DNA from: Nocardioides daejeonensis
GTDB lineage: Bacteria > Actinomycetota > Actinomycetes > Propionibacteriales > Nocardioidaceae
Direction of reading: 5' to 3'
DNA: 64,000 nt
Assembly: GCF_003194585.1 (NCBI RefSeq)
Contig: NZ_QHKZ01000001.1
Coordinates: forward strand, 906,678 to 970,677
Positions 33,986 through 43,642 of this stretch are shown here, piece by piece. The notes under the pieces are model-generated. The model was not told the DNA's origin. It saw only the letters and a list, made by a program, of their open reading frames with translations, and did not search any database. The number at the start of each line of letters is the position of its first letter. Positions within the stretch are counted from its first letter, which is position 1. A program made the position numbers and the translations under genes.

Positions 33986-35850
33986 GAGACGGGGTCCTTG
34001 CCGTTGACGTCCCCTCGGGTGAGGGTCTGCTGTCGACCGTACCCAGGGGCCGTCCAGCTGACCGCCAGTGGCACCGGGCCGTTGGGCAGCCAGGGCTGCT
34101 CCTTCACGCAGTCCCGTACGTCCCAGCTGCCGCGCTCCACCACGCCGAGGGCGGCGTCGATCACCCGGTACTCCTGCGGGCGGCCGGTCCGCCATGGCGT
34201 GGCCTGCGACTCGCAGTAGACGACGACCAGGTCGCCGGGCTCGAACCCGAGGCGCTTCTGGAGCGCCGCGATCAGGCGTTCGTCGTGGAGGTGGCCATCG
34301 CCGAAGTTCCAGCCCAGGAGGATGTTGCACATGAACTCGCCCTCGCGGATGTCACGGGTCTCGATGTCGTCGAGGTGCTCGTAGAGCGCCGAGAGGATGC
34401 CGCGTCCCTGGCTGTGCATCGAGCGCCAGGCGACCGCCTTCTGCACGGTCAGCTCCGCCTCGTCCGCCGTGTACGGCATCATCGGCATCCGCTGCAGCTG
34501 GTCGTTCTGGGTCTCGACGAGCGGCAGCTCGTTGAGGCGCTGCTCGACCCCCGGCTTCATCGCCCAGACCGCCGAGGCCCAGTTGCCGGCGTACTGCCGC
34601 ATCGACGGGAGGAACGAGACCAGATCGGGCCGCAGGTTTCCGAGGATCGGGCCGAAGCACAGCAACGCGAAGATCGGGACCAACAGCAGCGGCTCGGAGA
34701 ACTCCCAGATGTTGTAGACCGAGGCGTCGAAGCCATCGCCGAAGCCGCCCCAGAGCACGATCGCGATGTAGCCGAAGTAGACGTTCCACTCCAACGGCAC
34801 GGCGAGCGGGAAGGTCGAGGTGATGTAGATGTGGAAGATCAGCATCGCTACGGCGCCGAGCATGGCGATCGTGTTGTTGGTGGTCAGCAGCAGCACGATC
34901 GGGATGATGATCTCGACGGTGGTTCCCCCGACGTGGGCCATGAACCAGGCGAGCCTGCTCGGACGCAGGTCATCGGGGGCGCGCCGATAGTGAGCGCGCT
35001 TGACCGCGTTCAGCTGGCCGGGGCTGTTGGAGACCATGACCGGCACGACGTTGATGAAGTGCTCGCCGATCTTGGAGACTCCGGCTCCGATCCAGACCAC
35101 GCAGATGATGATCTTGAACGCCACAACGAGATTCACGAACTCCGTCGCGGACGCGCCATCCCGAGTCGCGAGCCAGCCGAGCGTCGCTGAGAAGAGCATG
35201 ATCGGCAGGTACTGCTCCGAGCGTGCCGCCAGGAAGATGACCTTGTCGCGCAGGCCCATCAGCGGCATCGCGATCAGGATCGGCACGAACGCGAGTGGCG
35301 GCACCAGCTCCTGCGGCCCGGTACCGGCAGGAAGATGGGTCACCGAATCGGCGGAGGCCAGCAGTGGGTAGGCGAGGCTCGCGAGCACCGCCAGGTAGAG
35401 GACGACGTCGACGACCGTCCGCTCGTCACCGCCGGTCAACGGCACCCGGCGCCCCCACGGGGCCATCCGGAGGGTCCCGGGCCGCACCCAGAACCGGATG
35501 TTGCCCAGCATCGGCGCGAAGTGACCGCAGAGCGGGCCGAACGCTCCGCCCAGCCCGATCACCTCGAGCAGCATCAGCCAGATCGCCAGCTTCTGGTAGA
35601 CGACCACGTTGTCGAACCAGGTCGCAGGATCGGTGAAGTGGACGTACTCCGTCGTCGCCGACGTGATGGCCAGGCCCACGGCGAAGTAGAGGCCCAGCAT
35701 CTTGAGGATGTAGACCACGTGAAGCATCCGAGGCGTGTTGAAGCCCTCCGTCACCCAGCCGGTCGTGAGCACCCGGATCCGGTCGCGCAGCGGGAGCTGC
35801 AGCACCTCGGCCGCGGGCATCGGCTCCGGGGCAGGCTTGAGGAAGCCCAT
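33982..35850 (-). CDS. DUF3556 membrane protein
   Basis: This 622-residue protein fits DUF3556 of actinobacteria. The first 450 residues hold around nine hydrophobic spans, including LHVVYILKMLGLYFAVGLAI, LAIWLMLLEVIGLGGAFGPL and IIIPIVLLLTTNNTIAMLGA. The last 170 are soluble, with FMCNILLGWNFGDGHLHDERL and LVVVYCESQATPW. The layout recalls HTTM-type vitamin K carboxylase-like membrane enzymes, but that is only a resemblance. It lies one base after the AMP ligase gene and is coupled to the FAD oxidoreductase. Confidence 0.82.
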   Translation of the reverse strand: MGFLKPAPEPMPAAEVLQLPLRDRIRVLTTGWVTEGFNTPRMLHVVYILKMLGLYFAVGLAITSATTEYVHFTDPATWFDNVVVYQKLAIWLMLLEVIGLGGAFGPLCGHFAPMLGNIRFWVRPGTLRMAPWGRRVPLTGGDERTVVDVVLYLAVLASLAYPLLASADSVTHLPAGTGPQELVPPLAFVPILIAMPLMGLRDKVIFLAARSEQYLPIMLFSATLGWLATRDGASATEFVNLVVAFKIIICVVWIGAGVSKIGEHFINVVPVMVSNSPGQLNAVKRAHYRRAPDDLRPSRLAWFMAHVGGTTVEIIIPIVLLLTTNNTIAMLGAVAMLIFHIYITSTFPLAVPLEWNVYFGYIAIVLWGGFGDGFDASVYNIWEFSEPLLLVPIFALLCFGPILGNLRPDLVSFLPSMRQYAGNWASAVWAMKPGVEQRLNELPLVETQNDQLQRMPMMPYTADEAELTVQKAVAWRSMHSQGRGILSALYEHLDDIETRDIREGEFMCNILLGWNFGDGHLHDERLIAALQKRLGFEPGDLVVVYCESQATPWRTGRPQEYRVIDAALGVVERGSWDVRDCVKEQPWLPNGPVPLAVSWTAPGYGRQQTLTRGDVNGKDPVS

Positions 35851-35851
35851 G

Positions 35852-37321
35852 TCAGGCCCCCGTTCCCACGGCAGCGGGCACCTGGGCGCGCAGCGTCGGC
35901 TTGTCGATCTTGCCCACGGGATTCTTCGGCAGCGCGTCGAGCACGTGCACCGCGACCGGAACCTTCACCTTCGTGAGCTCTGCCCGGCAGCGCGCGAGCA
36001 GCCCGTCGACGTCGATCATCTGGCCCGGGGCGGGCGCGACGAACGCCACGGGGACCTCGCCGTACACGTCGTGCGGCGCGCCCACGACCGCCGCCTCGAT
36101 CACGGCAGGCTCGGCATGGAGGACGTTCTCGATCTCCTTGGGATAGATGTTCTCGCCACCCCGGATGATCATGTCCTTGATCCGGTCGACGATCCGGAGG
36201 TAGCCGTCCTCGTCGAGCACGCCGACGTCACCGGTGTGCAGCCAGCCGTCGCCGAGCGTCTCGGCAGTGGCCTCGGGCCGGTTCAGATAGCCCTGCATCA
36301 CGTTGGCTCCGCGAATCACCACCTCGCCGCGCTCCCCCGCTGGCGCCAAGGTGCCGTCGGCCGCCATCACGGCGACGGTCTGGCCCGGCAGCGCGACGCC
36401 GACGGTGCCGGCCTTGCGGAGCCCCGTGACCGGGTTGCAGGTGGAAGCGCAGGTGCCTTCGGAGAGGCCGTAGCCCTCGATCAGCGGGAACCCGAACCGC
36501 TCCTCCACCGCGGCAAGCAGGTCGGGAGCCGCGGGCGCTGCTCCACAGATCGCGTAACGGACCGAGCCGACGTCGAAGGTCATCTCGGCGGGCAAGGCGA
36601 CCAGGTGGGCGTAGATGGTGGGGACCGCGGAGAAGTAGGTGGGCCGCAGCTCCTGGACGGCGGTGAGGAACTCGACGGGGTGGAACCGCTGCAGGATCGA
36701 GGTGCGGGCTCCCTGCACGTACGGCGTCAGGAAGCTCACGCAGATGGCGTTGACGTGGAAGAGCGGCAACACCAGGAGACAGTGGTCATCGGCGGTCGTG
36801 CCGGTGTGCGCCCCCATGCTGGCGATCATCGCGGCCACGTTGCCATGGCTGAGCATGACGCCCTTCGGTCGGCCGGTGGACCCGCTGGTGTAAATCAGCA
36901 GAGCGAGATCGGCCTGGTCCGTTGCCGGCGCGGGCAGAGTGCCCTCCGCCCGGGTCCGCAGCTGGTCGACCGCGAGCGTAGGACGATCGGCCACCGGCGC
37001 CCCGTCGCCGTTGATCACCAGGGCGGCTCCCGAGTCGCCTACCTGGTGCCCTGCCTCGGCGGCGGTGAAAGTGGGGTTGATCGGCGTCGCGGCCGCACCG
37101 ATCCGCCAAGCGGCTGCCATCGCGACAAGCAGCTCGACCCGGTTCGGAAGCATGACGGCGAGCACGTCGCCCCGCCCGACTCCATGCTGGGAGAGCTGCT
37201 CGGCGACGGCGTCGACCCGATCGCGGAACTCGCGATAGGTCAGTGCGACCGACTCGTCGGCGACACAGGGCCGGTCGTCGTACTCCGACGGCAGGCTCCA
37301 GGGCAGGTGGTCCAGGTTCAT
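35852..37321 (-). CDS. AMP-dependent acyl/aryl-CoA ligase
   Basis: This 489-residue ligase has the adenylation motifs LALLIYTSGSTGRPKGVMLSH, LIEGYGLSEGTCAST, DGWLHTGDVGVLDEDGYLRIVDRIKD and the lysine region LPKNPVGKIDKP. It is shorter than the other ligase in the window and has a different acyl pocket. As first gene of the operon it would supply an acyl-CoA to the DUF3556 protein and the oxidoreductase. The PucR regulator is divergent, 177 bp away, and may sense the substrate. Confidence 0.92.
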   Translation of the reverse strand: MNLDHLPWSLPSEYDDRPCVADESVALTYREFRDRVDAVAEQLSQHGVGRGDVLAVMLPNRVELLVAMAAAWRIGAAATPINPTFTAAEAGHQVGDSGAALVINGDGAPVADRPTLAVDQLRTRAEGTLPAPATDQADLALLIYTSGSTGRPKGVMLSHGNVAAMIASMGAHTGTTADDHCLLVLPLFHVNAICVSFLTPYVQGARTSILQRFHPVEFLTAVQELRPTYFSAVPTIYAHLVALPAEMTFDVGSVRYAICGAAPAAPDLLAAVEERFGFPLIEGYGLSEGTCASTCNPVTGLRKAGTVGVALPGQTVAVMAADGTLAPAGERGEVVIRGANVMQGYLNRPEATAETLGDGWLHTGDVGVLDEDGYLRIVDRIKDMIIRGGENIYPKEIENVLHAEPAVIEAAVVGAPHDVYGEVPVAFVAPAPGQMIDVDGLLARCRAELTKVKVPVAVHVLDALPKNPVGKIDKPTLRAQVPAAVGTGA

Positions 37322-37498
37322 CGCGGCTCCTCGTGACTCGGGCTACGACAGGACCGTAGGCCCGCAGCACGCGCGACGTCTTTGGATCCGTGACACAAGG
37401 CTACCTGGCTCGTTTGGCCCTCCGGAGCCGATTCGACCGCTATGTTTTGGCGGGCAAGATCAAGACGTGCATCACATCGTGCCTGGAGGGGAGAGCAG

Positions 37499-38782
37499 AT
37501 GAGCAGCGCCGACAGCGGGGCAGAGCTCGCCACGCAGGTGCAGGAGCACCTCACTGCATTGGCCGATCGACTCGCGGCAGGCCACGACGAGCTCACCGGT
37601 GTGCTCTTCGAGGAGATGAGCGCGCGGATCGCCGACCTGCCGCACGATCCGCTGCTGCTGGATCTGCTCCGCGCCAGTGTGGCGAGCAACCTGGAGAACG
37701 TCGTCCACTATCTGCGCGGCCACCTGGCCGAGGACGAGATTCCCGTGCCTCCTGCGGCTGCCGAGTACGCGCGGCGGCTGGCACAGCGGGACAGCCCACC
37801 CAGCGCGCTGCTGCGCGCCTATCGGCTGGGACAGATCGCCGTGCTCGGCTGGGCTCGGCAGGTGACCGCTGAGCTCGTCACGGACCTGCACGTGGCGCTT
37901 GCCGCGACGCACTCCTTCACCGACGCCACGTTCGTCTACATCGACGCGGTGTCGGAAGGCGTCGTCACCGCCTACCAGCACGAGCGTGAGCAGTGGCTGG
38001 CCAATCGCAGCACGGTGAAGCGCGAGACCGTCGAGGCGCTGCTGCGGGACGAACGAGCCGACGTCGACTCGGCAGAGCAAGCTGTCGGCCATCGACTCCG
38101 GCAGCACCATCTGGGCGTCGTCCTCTGGTATCCCGATGGCAGCAACAGCACGGCGGGCCTGGGAGCGCTGGAGCGCACGCTGACCGAGGTCGGTCGTGCG
38201 CTCGGCTCCGACGCCACGCCCCTCTTCATTCCCCGCGACCGGGCACTGGCCTGGGGATGGATCCCGCTCGGCCGCACCTCCCCCGGCGACGTCGCGGAGC
38301 GCCTACGCGGCCTCACTCCCCCGCAAGGCATCTGCCTCGCCGTCGGCACCGCCGCAGGCAGCCTCGAGGGCTTCCGCTCCTCGCACCACGAGGCGCTCGA
38401 GGCGCACCGGGTGGCGCTCCTGGCCCGCGACCCCCAGCACTGTCTGACCTGGTACGGCGATCCGGGCGTCCGCGCCGCCGCGCTGCTGGCCGTCGATCTC
38501 GTCGCCACGCGGCGGATGGTGCATCGCACGCTCCGCGGACTCGCGGCCGACAACGAGTCGATGGCACGGTTGCGCGAGACGCTGCTGATCTTCCTGCAGG
38601 AGCGCGACAGCTACGTCGCGACCGCAACCAGGATGCACCTGCACAAGAACACCGTCCGCTACCGCGTCGAGCGGGCCACACAGGTGCGCGGGCGCACCCT
38701 CGAGGAGGACCGACTCGACCTGGAACTGGCCCTGCACGCCTGCTCCTGGCTGGGCCGCGAGGTGCTGCTGAAGGAGGGCTGA
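37499..38782 (+). CDS. PucR/CdaR family transcription regulator
   Basis: This 427-residue protein has a C-terminal PucR-type helix-turn-helix: RETLLIFLQERDSYVATATR then MHLHKNTVRYRVERA. The central part resembles the GGDEF-like CdaR domain (LGVVLWYPDG and CLAVGTAAGSLEGFRSSHHEA). The N-terminal 150 residues form a helical sensor of unknown ligand. ATG 37499 has GGAGGGGAGAG just upstream. Such regulators often activate an adjacent divergent catabolic operon, here the AMP-ligase/DUF3556 operon. Confidence 0.9.
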   Translation: MSSADSGAELATQVQEHLTALADRLAAGHDELTGVLFEEMSARIADLPHDPLLLDLLRASVASNLENVVHYLRGHLAEDEIPVPPAAAEYARRLAQRDSPPSALLRAYRLGQIAVLGWARQVTAELVTDLHVALAATHSFTDATFVYIDAVSEGVVTAYQHEREQWLANRSTVKRETVEALLRDERADVDSAEQAVGHRLRQHHLGVVLWYPDGSNSTAGLGALERTLTEVGRALGSDATPLFIPRDRALAWGWIPLGRTSPGDVAERLRGLTPPQGICLAVGTAAGSLEGFRSSHHEALEAHRVALLARDPQHCLTWYGDPGVRAAALLAVDLVATRRMVHRTLRGLAADNESMARLRETLLIFLQERDSYVATATRMHLHKNTVRYRVERATQVRGRTLEEDRLDLELALHACSWLGREVLLKEG

Positions 38783-38839
38783 CAGGCGCCTCCCTGGTCG
38801 TCGTGCTGGTCGCCGGTGCGGCAGCGGCCGACCGAACGC

Positions 38840-39403
38840 CTAGGAGAAGCCGGCAGCCCACTCGCGGCGGAGCAGGCCGTAGACCCACGAGTCAGAGACG
38901 ACGCCGTTGACGATGCAGTCCTCGCGCAAGGTTCCCTCCCGGGTGAAGCCGAGCTTCTCGAGCACCCTGGCCGAAGCGCCGTTGCGTGTGTCCACCTCGG
39001 CCTGGACACGATGGAGATCCAGCTCTTGGAATGCCCACGTCAGGAGTGCCGCCGCTGCCTCGGTCGCATAGCCCTTCCCCCAGGCGGCCTCTGCGAGGCA
39101 GTACCCCAACGACGCACTCCGGAACTCACGGTTCCACTCCTGCACGGTGCACCAACCGAGAAAGGCTCCGTCTGATGCCCGCTCCACCACGAGTCGCACG
39201 CCGGTCCCCTCCTGCTCCAAGGCGCGACAGGTCCGGAGAAACCGATCGACTCTGGAGCGCTCGGTCCACGGTGGGGAGTCCCAGTAGCGCAGCACGTGGG
39301 GGCTGCTGTGCAGCTCGAAGAGCGCATCCGCATCGGCGTCCGCCACCGGACGGAGACGCAGGCGCTCGGTCTCCAGACGCGGCGTGGGCAGGGCAGGCGA
39401 CAC
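38840..39403 (-). CDS. GNAT N-acetyltransferase, RimJ/RimL type
   Basis: This 187-residue protein starts PRLETERLRLRPVADADADALFELH, the classical RimJ/RimL entry. It continues with WGKGYATEAAAALLTWAFQELDLHRV for acetyl-CoA binding and NGASARVLEKLGFTREGTLRE. Members acetylate protein N-termini or small amines. The substrate is unknown. The GTG at 39403 is preceded by no strong ribosome site. It converges on the PucR gene, with a 57-bp gap. Confidence 0.9.
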   Translation of the reverse strand: MSPALPTPRLETERLRLRPVADADADALFELHSSPHVLRYWDSPPWTERSRVDRFLRTCRALEQEGTGVRLVVERASDGAFLGWCTVQEWNREFRSASLGYCLAEAAWGKGYATEAAAALLTWAFQELDLHRVQAEVDTRNGASARVLEKLGFTREGTLREDCIVNGVVSDSWVYGLLRREWAAGFS

Positions 39404-39479
39404 ACCGCCATCCTGCCCGAATCTGGAACGGCACGTCGGCTGGCCACCGTCCGGACCTCAGCAAGGTCCGCGTCTCTGG

Positions 39480-39899
39480 TCAGCTGTTCGCCGCTGACTG
39501 CCATGGCCCGACATTCACCGTCGTGATGATGCCGATATCCCACGGCTGCTCATCCCCAGGCGCATTCAACGAGATGCCGAGCGGCCCTTGGCCCAGTGCG
39601 AGTTGGATCACCAGCGTTCGGATCCACTCCGACTGAGCTCCCGCGAGCTCACCGGTCCACTCCAGGTTGAGGACTGCTGCGGCACCCGGCATGAGTCTGA
39701 TCGGCTGGGTGGTCACGTCCCCGTCGGCGAGGGGCTCTCGCTGCTCGACGGCATGGTGGAAGATGCTCCCCTGGTCCCCCAGCGCGCCGACGCCAGGGTA
39801 TCCGCCGACCGAGCATGTCCTCTGCGACTCGTTGGTGATCCGCAGACGCGCGAATCGGTGTCCGAGCGCTGCGTCGACGAACCGGACCGTCGCCCTCAC
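39480..39899 (-). CDS. DUF4232 protein, apparently shortened
   Basis: This 139-residue frame matches the core of DUF4232: LGHRFARLRITNESQRTCSVGGYPGVGAL, PGAAAVLNLEWTG and the closing VNVGPW. DUF4232 proteins are usually secreted or lipoproteins with a signal peptide. Here none is found. The domain seems to begin before the GTG at 39899, at ACGERDV, but no start codon exists upstream before an in-frame stop near 40000. The gene may have lost its N-terminus when the VOC gene region was joined. Confidence 0.6.
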   Translation of the reverse strand: MRATVRFVDAALGHRFARLRITNESQRTCSVGGYPGVGALGDQGSIFHHAVEQREPLADGDVTTQPIRLMPGAAAVLNLEWTGELAGAQSEWIRTLVIQLALGQGPLGISLNAPGDEQPWDIGIITTVNVGPWQSAANS

Positions 39900-39994
39900 G
39901 TCCCGTTCACCGCAGGCGTCTCGCTGCGCCCCGACACTCGCCTCGACCCTGAGGGACCGCCCTATCAGTCGAAACCACCTGGTATGGCTGGTAC

Positions 39995-40411
39995 ATGACC
40001 TCCCGACTCACAGAGATCAACATCGACTGCGCGGAGCCGGCGAGCCTGGCGAAGTTCTGGTGCGCGGCGCTGGGCTACTCCGTCCTCGACGCCACCGACG
40101 ACCTGGTCGAGATCGGCCCGGAACGGAGAGCGGACGCCGAACTGCTCGCCGTCGTACGCCGCCAGCCTGTCGCACCGTCGCTCTTCTTCGCCCGAGTGCC
40201 GGAGGGCAAGACGCTCAAGAACCGTCTACACCTCGACCTCTCCCCCATCGATCGCCCCCAGACCGAAGAGGTCGCCCGGCTCGAGGCCCTGGGCGCAAGG
40301 CGCGTGGACGTCGGCCAGACCGGGGCCGAATCCTGGGAGGTGATGGCCGATCCGGAGGGTAACGAGTTCTGTGTGCTCCGTAGCCTCGCGACCGGCGAGT
40401 TCCGGATCTGA
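39995..40411 (+). CDS. VOC (glyoxalase-like) family protein
   Basis: This 138-residue protein is a single glyoxalase/VOC module. It has LTEINIDCAEPASLAKFWCAALGY at the start, RLHLDLSPIDRPQTEEVARLEALGA in the middle, and the end motif WEVMADPEGNEFCVL. The family binds a metal and handles lactoylglutathione-like, dioxygenase or drug substrates. No function can be assigned. It stands alone before tRNA-Pro. Confidence 0.88.
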   Translation: MTSRLTEINIDCAEPASLAKFWCAALGYSVLDATDDLVEIGPERRADAELLAVVRRQPVAPSLFFARVPEGKTLKNRLHLDLSPIDRPQTEEVARLEALGARRVDVGQTGAESWEVMADPEGNEFCVLRSLATGEFRI

Positions 40412-40450
40412 GGCCACCACGATCGCCACCGTCGGCGACGGAACCCCTGA

Positions 40451-40481
40451 TTGCACAGTAGGACCGGGCCTGCGGTAGGGT
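40451..40481 (+). promoter_or_regulatory. Probable promoter of tRNA-Pro
   Basis: TTGCAC and TAGGGT are separated by 19 bases, 46 bases before the tRNA 5' end. Confidence 0.45.
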
Positions 40482-40527
40482 TCACACGCTCCTGAACGGC
40501 GGCTTCACAGCGGTCGCGCACGGGCAT

Positions 40528-40604
<77 letters not shown>

Positions 40605-40620
40605 GCTTTGTAGCAGGTCA

Positions 40621-40649
40621 GAGGGTCTTTCGCGGAGCGAGAGGCCCTC
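40621..40649 (+). terminator. tRNA-Pro terminator
   Basis: GAGGGTCTTTCGC pairs with GCGAGAGGCCCTC (two G-T pairs) across a 3-base loop, 17 bases after the tRNA, followed by TTCCCGTT. Confidence 0.75.
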
Positions 40650-40699
40650 TTCCCGTTCCCGGCCAAGCCCCGCCTGCACCCGAAGCGTGGGCAAGCAGA

Positions 40700-40745
40700 A
40701 CGGGTCGCGATCGCCGCCTTCCAGCAGGAGGCGATCACGACCCGT
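40700..40745 (-). terminator. Terminator downstream of der
   Basis: A 16-base stem (ACGGGTCGCGATCGCC with one mismatch) encloses a 14-base loop, 28 bases beyond the der stop on the minus strand. It probably ends the cmk-plsC-der transcript. Confidence 0.7.
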
Positions 40746-40772
40746 CCGTCGGCCACGACGGCCGACCGTCGC

Positions 40773-42134
40773 TCAGCGCTTGCGCTTCTCCCGCGCCCGC
40801 ACCTGCAACTCGATCGGCGTACCGACGAAGCCGAACTCCTCACGCAGCCGCCGCTCGATGAAGCGCTCGTAGCCGGCGTCCAGCTTGCCGCTGGTGAAGA
40901 GAATGAAGGTGGGCGGCGCGGTCTGCGCCTGGGTGCCGAAGAGGATCTTCGGCTGCTTGCCGCCACGCACCGGGTGCGGGTGCTCCTGCACCAGACGGCC
41001 GAGGAACGCGTTGAGGGTGCCGGTCGAGATACGTGTCTCCCACCCCTCCAAGGCCCGCTCCAGTGCCGGCACGAGGCGGTCCACGTGCCAGCCGGTGCGT
41101 GCAGTGATGTTGATCCGCGGCGCCCACTGCACCTGCACCAGCTCGCGCTCGATCTCGCGATCCAGGTAGTAGCGACGCTCCTCGTCTACCAGGTCCCACT
41201 TGTTGAAGGCGATCACCAGCGCCCGCCCAGCATCGCGCACAGTCTGGATGATCCGCTGGTCCTGCTCCGAGATCGACTGGGATCCGTCGATCAGCAGCAC
41301 TGCGACCTCCGCACGCTCGATCGCCGTCGCCGTCCGCAGAGAGGCGTAGTACTCGTGTCCCGATGCCTCCTTGACGCGCTTGCGGATGCCGGCCGTGTCG
41401 ATGAACCGCCAAGGCTGTCCGCCCAGCTGGATCAACTCGTCGACGGGGTCGACCGTGGTGCCCGCGACGTTGTCGACGACGACGCGCTCCTCCCCCGCGA
41501 GCTTGTTGAGCAGCGAGGACTTGCCCACGTTCGGCTTGCCGACCAGCGCGATGCGCCGGGGCCCCCCTACTTCGCCGAACGTCTCCTCCGGCGTCTCCGG
41601 CAGGGCCTCCAGTACGGCGTCCAGCAGGTCACCGGTGCCGCGTCCGTGCGATGCCGACACCGGGAAGGGCTCACCGAGGCCGAGGTTCCACAGGCCGTAC
41701 GCCTCCGCCTCGAGATGCTGGGCGTCGACCTTGTTGGCCGCCAGCACCACCGGCTTCTTCGATTTACGCAGGATCTTCACCACGGCCTCGTCGGCATCGG
41801 TGATGCCAACCGTCGCGTCGACCACGAAGAGCACCGCATCGCAGAGGCCCACCGCGATCTCGGCCTGCGCGGCGATCCGCTCAGCCAACCCGCGCGCGTC
41901 CGGGTCCCAGCCGCCGGTGTCGACGACGGTGAACGCGCGACCGTTCCAGCTGGCGTCGTAGGAGACCCGGTCACGGGTCACGCCCGGCACGTCCTCGACG
42001 ACCGCCTCGCGCCGGCCGATGATCCGGTTCACCAGGGTGGACTTACCGACGTTCGGCCGGCCCACCACGGCAAGGACCGGCACGGGGCCCGTCGCGGTGT
42101 CGTCGACCGCAGGCGCGTCGTACTCGCTCATCAT
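40773..42134 (-). CDS. der: Ribosome-assembly GTPase Der
   Basis: This 453-residue protein has the double GTPase of Der/Eng[15 protein letters not shown] with DTGGW, and [17 protein letters not shown] with DTAGIRKR, then [11 protein letters not shown]-terminal KH-like domain includes [25 protein letters not shown]. Der matures the 50S subunit. The ATG overlaps the plsC stop (ATGA), so cmk, plsC and der form one operon. Tandem ATG codons at 42134 and 42131 make the exact start ambiguous by one residue. Confidence 0.96.
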   Translation of the reverse strand: MMSEYDAPAVDDTATGPVPVLAVVGRPNVGKSTLVNRIIGRREAVVEDVPGVTRDRVSYDASWNGRAFTVVDTGGWDPDARGLAERIAAQAEIAVGLCDAVLFVVDATVGITDADEAVVKILRKSKKPVVLAANKVDAQHLEAEAYGLWNLGLGEPFPVSASHGRGTGDLLDAVLEALPETPEETFGEVGGPRRIALVGKPNVGKSSLLNKLAGEERVVVDNVAGTTVDPVDELIQLGGQPWRFIDTAGIRKRVKEASGHEYYASLRTATAIERAEVAVLLIDGSQSISEQDQRIIQTVRDAGRALVIAFNKWDLVDEERRYYLDREIERELVQVQWAPRINITARTGWHVDRLVPALERALEGWETRISTGTLNAFLGRLVQEHPHPVRGGKQPKILFGTQAQTAPPTFILFTSGKLDAGYERFIERRLREEFGFVGTPIELQVRAREKRKR

Positions 42135-42886
42135 GCTCCTCGTCCGTGCGCGTGCTCAGCGCCGTCATGTTCCGAAGTGCCCGGGGAGCCGGGCAACGGG
42201 CCGGGCAGCTCCCGGCCGATCTGGGAAAGGGCAGCCGCCAGTCCGGCCACCATGTGCTCCTGCAACAACGCCGTCTTGGCCCCGACTTGTTCCCGGGTGC
42301 GCGGCCACGGCTGCGCGTCGACCCGCCACGGCGCACCGAAGACGATGTCGACCACTCCGCCCCGCTTCGGCAGGGCGCTGCTGCCCGCCCCGGGCGCCCG
42401 GGTGCCGACGAAGGTGACGGGCACGACCGGTGCGCCACTCACCATCGCGAGGTAGGCAGCGCCGCGGTGGAAACGAGCGAGATCACCTGCCCCCCGGGTG
42501 CCCTCCGGGAAGATCCCGACGCAGGCGCCGGCCTGCAGCAGGGCAAGGGAGATCTTGACTGCCGCAGGGTCCGTGTGGAACCGGTCGAGCGGGACCTGCC
42601 CGGTCCACCGGAAGAAGGCGCCGGCCTTGCCCTGGAACATCTCGATCTTGGTCAGGGCATGCACCGGTCGCGGGGTGAACGCCGCCAGATAGGGCCCGTC
42701 GATGACACCGATGTGGTTGGCGGCGACGATCACCGGCCCCTCGGCAGGCACCTGGTGGGCGTCGTGCACCCGCACCGGTCCGAGACGCCGGAAGAGCCAG
42801 CGCGCCGGCGGGCGCAGCGTCCGCAGCGCACGGCGCCGAGGCAGTGGCACCCCGCTCGGGCCGAGCAGGCTGCCAGGTCGGCTCAC
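42131..42886 (-). CDS. 1-acylglycerol-3-phosphate acyltransferase (PlsC-like)
   Basis: This 251-residue protein has the acyltransferase HX4D motif in [11 protein letters not shown] and the second motif [23 protein letters not shown] matches a later block. It would acylate lysophosphatidate or a related acceptor in the membrane. The GTG at 42886 overlaps the cmk stop (GTGA). An acyltransferase between cmk and der is a conserved actinobacterial arrangement. The last 25 residues are charged and low in complexity. Confidence 0.9.
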   Translation of the reverse strand: MSRPGSLLGPSGVPLPRRRALRTLRPPARWLFRRLGPVRVHDAHQVPAEGPVIVAANHIGVIDGPYLAAFTPRPVHALTKIEMFQGKAGAFFRWTGQVPLDRFHTDPAAVKISLALLQAGACVGIFPEGTRGAGDLARFHRGAAYLAMVSGAPVVPVTFVGTRAPGAGSSALPKRGGVVDIVFGAPWRVDAQPWPRTREQVGAKTALLQEHMVAGLAAALSQIGRELPGPLPGSPGTSEHDGAEHAHGRGA

Positions 42887-43560
42887 CGTGCCGCTCCCAC
42901 CGCCTCGGACAAGGCGACCAGCTGGCCGATCACCTCGTCCAGGGTGAAGTCGGTGGTGTCGATGTGGTGGGCACCCTCGGGCATGGTCAGCGGCGCTGTC
43001 GCGCGTCCCGAGTCGATCTTGTCGCGGGCCAGCAGCGACTCCTGCGTCGCGGCGACGTCGCTGCCGCCCTCCTCCAGGGCACGCCGCGCCGCCCGCGCTG
43101 CCGGATCGGCGGTCAGGTAGACCTTCACCTCCGCCTGCGGCCACACCACCGAGCCGATGTCGCGTCCTTCGACCACGATGCCGCCCTCGCCGATCACCGC
43201 GCGCTGCAGCTCCAGGAGACGGCTGCGCACCGCTGGCACGGCGCTCACCGGGCTCACCGCGCCGGTCACGGCGTCGCCACGGATTGCCACCGCCACGTCG
43301 GTTCCGTCGACGACGATGGTCGGTGCCAGGGGGTCGGTGCCGGAGACGATCTCGGGCCGGCCGGCGGCGGCCGTGACGGCGTCGGCGTCGTGCACATCGA
43401 CGCCGTGCTCGAGCATCCACCACGTCATGGCGCGGAACATCGCGCCCGTGTCGAGATAGCGCAGGCCGAGCTTGGCAGCGGTGCCCCGCGATGTGCTCGA
43501 CTTGCCCGAGCCCGACGGCCCGTCGACGGCGATCACGATGCTGCGTGCCTGGCTGGTCAC
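42883..43560 (-). CDS. cmk: Cytidylate kinase
   Basis: This 225-residue protein phosphorylates CMP and dCMP. It has the P-loop AVDGPSGSGKSSTSRGTAAKLG, YLDTGAMFRAMTWWML, the CMP-binding VVEGRDIGSVVWPQAEVKVYL and the closing ARDKIDSGRATAPL. The start codon is GTG at 43560. Its stop overlaps plsC. The upstream tyrA gene is 82 bp away on the same strand. Confidence 0.96.
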   Translation of the reverse strand: MTSQARSIVIAVDGPSGSGKSSTSRGTAAKLGLRYLDTGAMFRAMTWWMLEHGVDVHDADAVTAAAGRPEIVSGTDPLAPTIVVDGTDVAVAIRGDAVTGAVSPVSAVPAVRSRLLELQRAVIGEGGIVVEGRDIGSVVWPQAEVKVYLTADPAARAARRALEEGGSDVAATQESLLARDKIDSGRATAPLTMPEGAHHIDTTDFTLDEVIGQLVALSEAVGAAR

Positions 43561-43642
43561 GGGTGCCTACTTCCTCAGGTGGTGCGGGGTGGAACGGGCG
43601 TCAGCCTACCGATACATCCGGCTGCCGAGCGGATCCTGGTGA

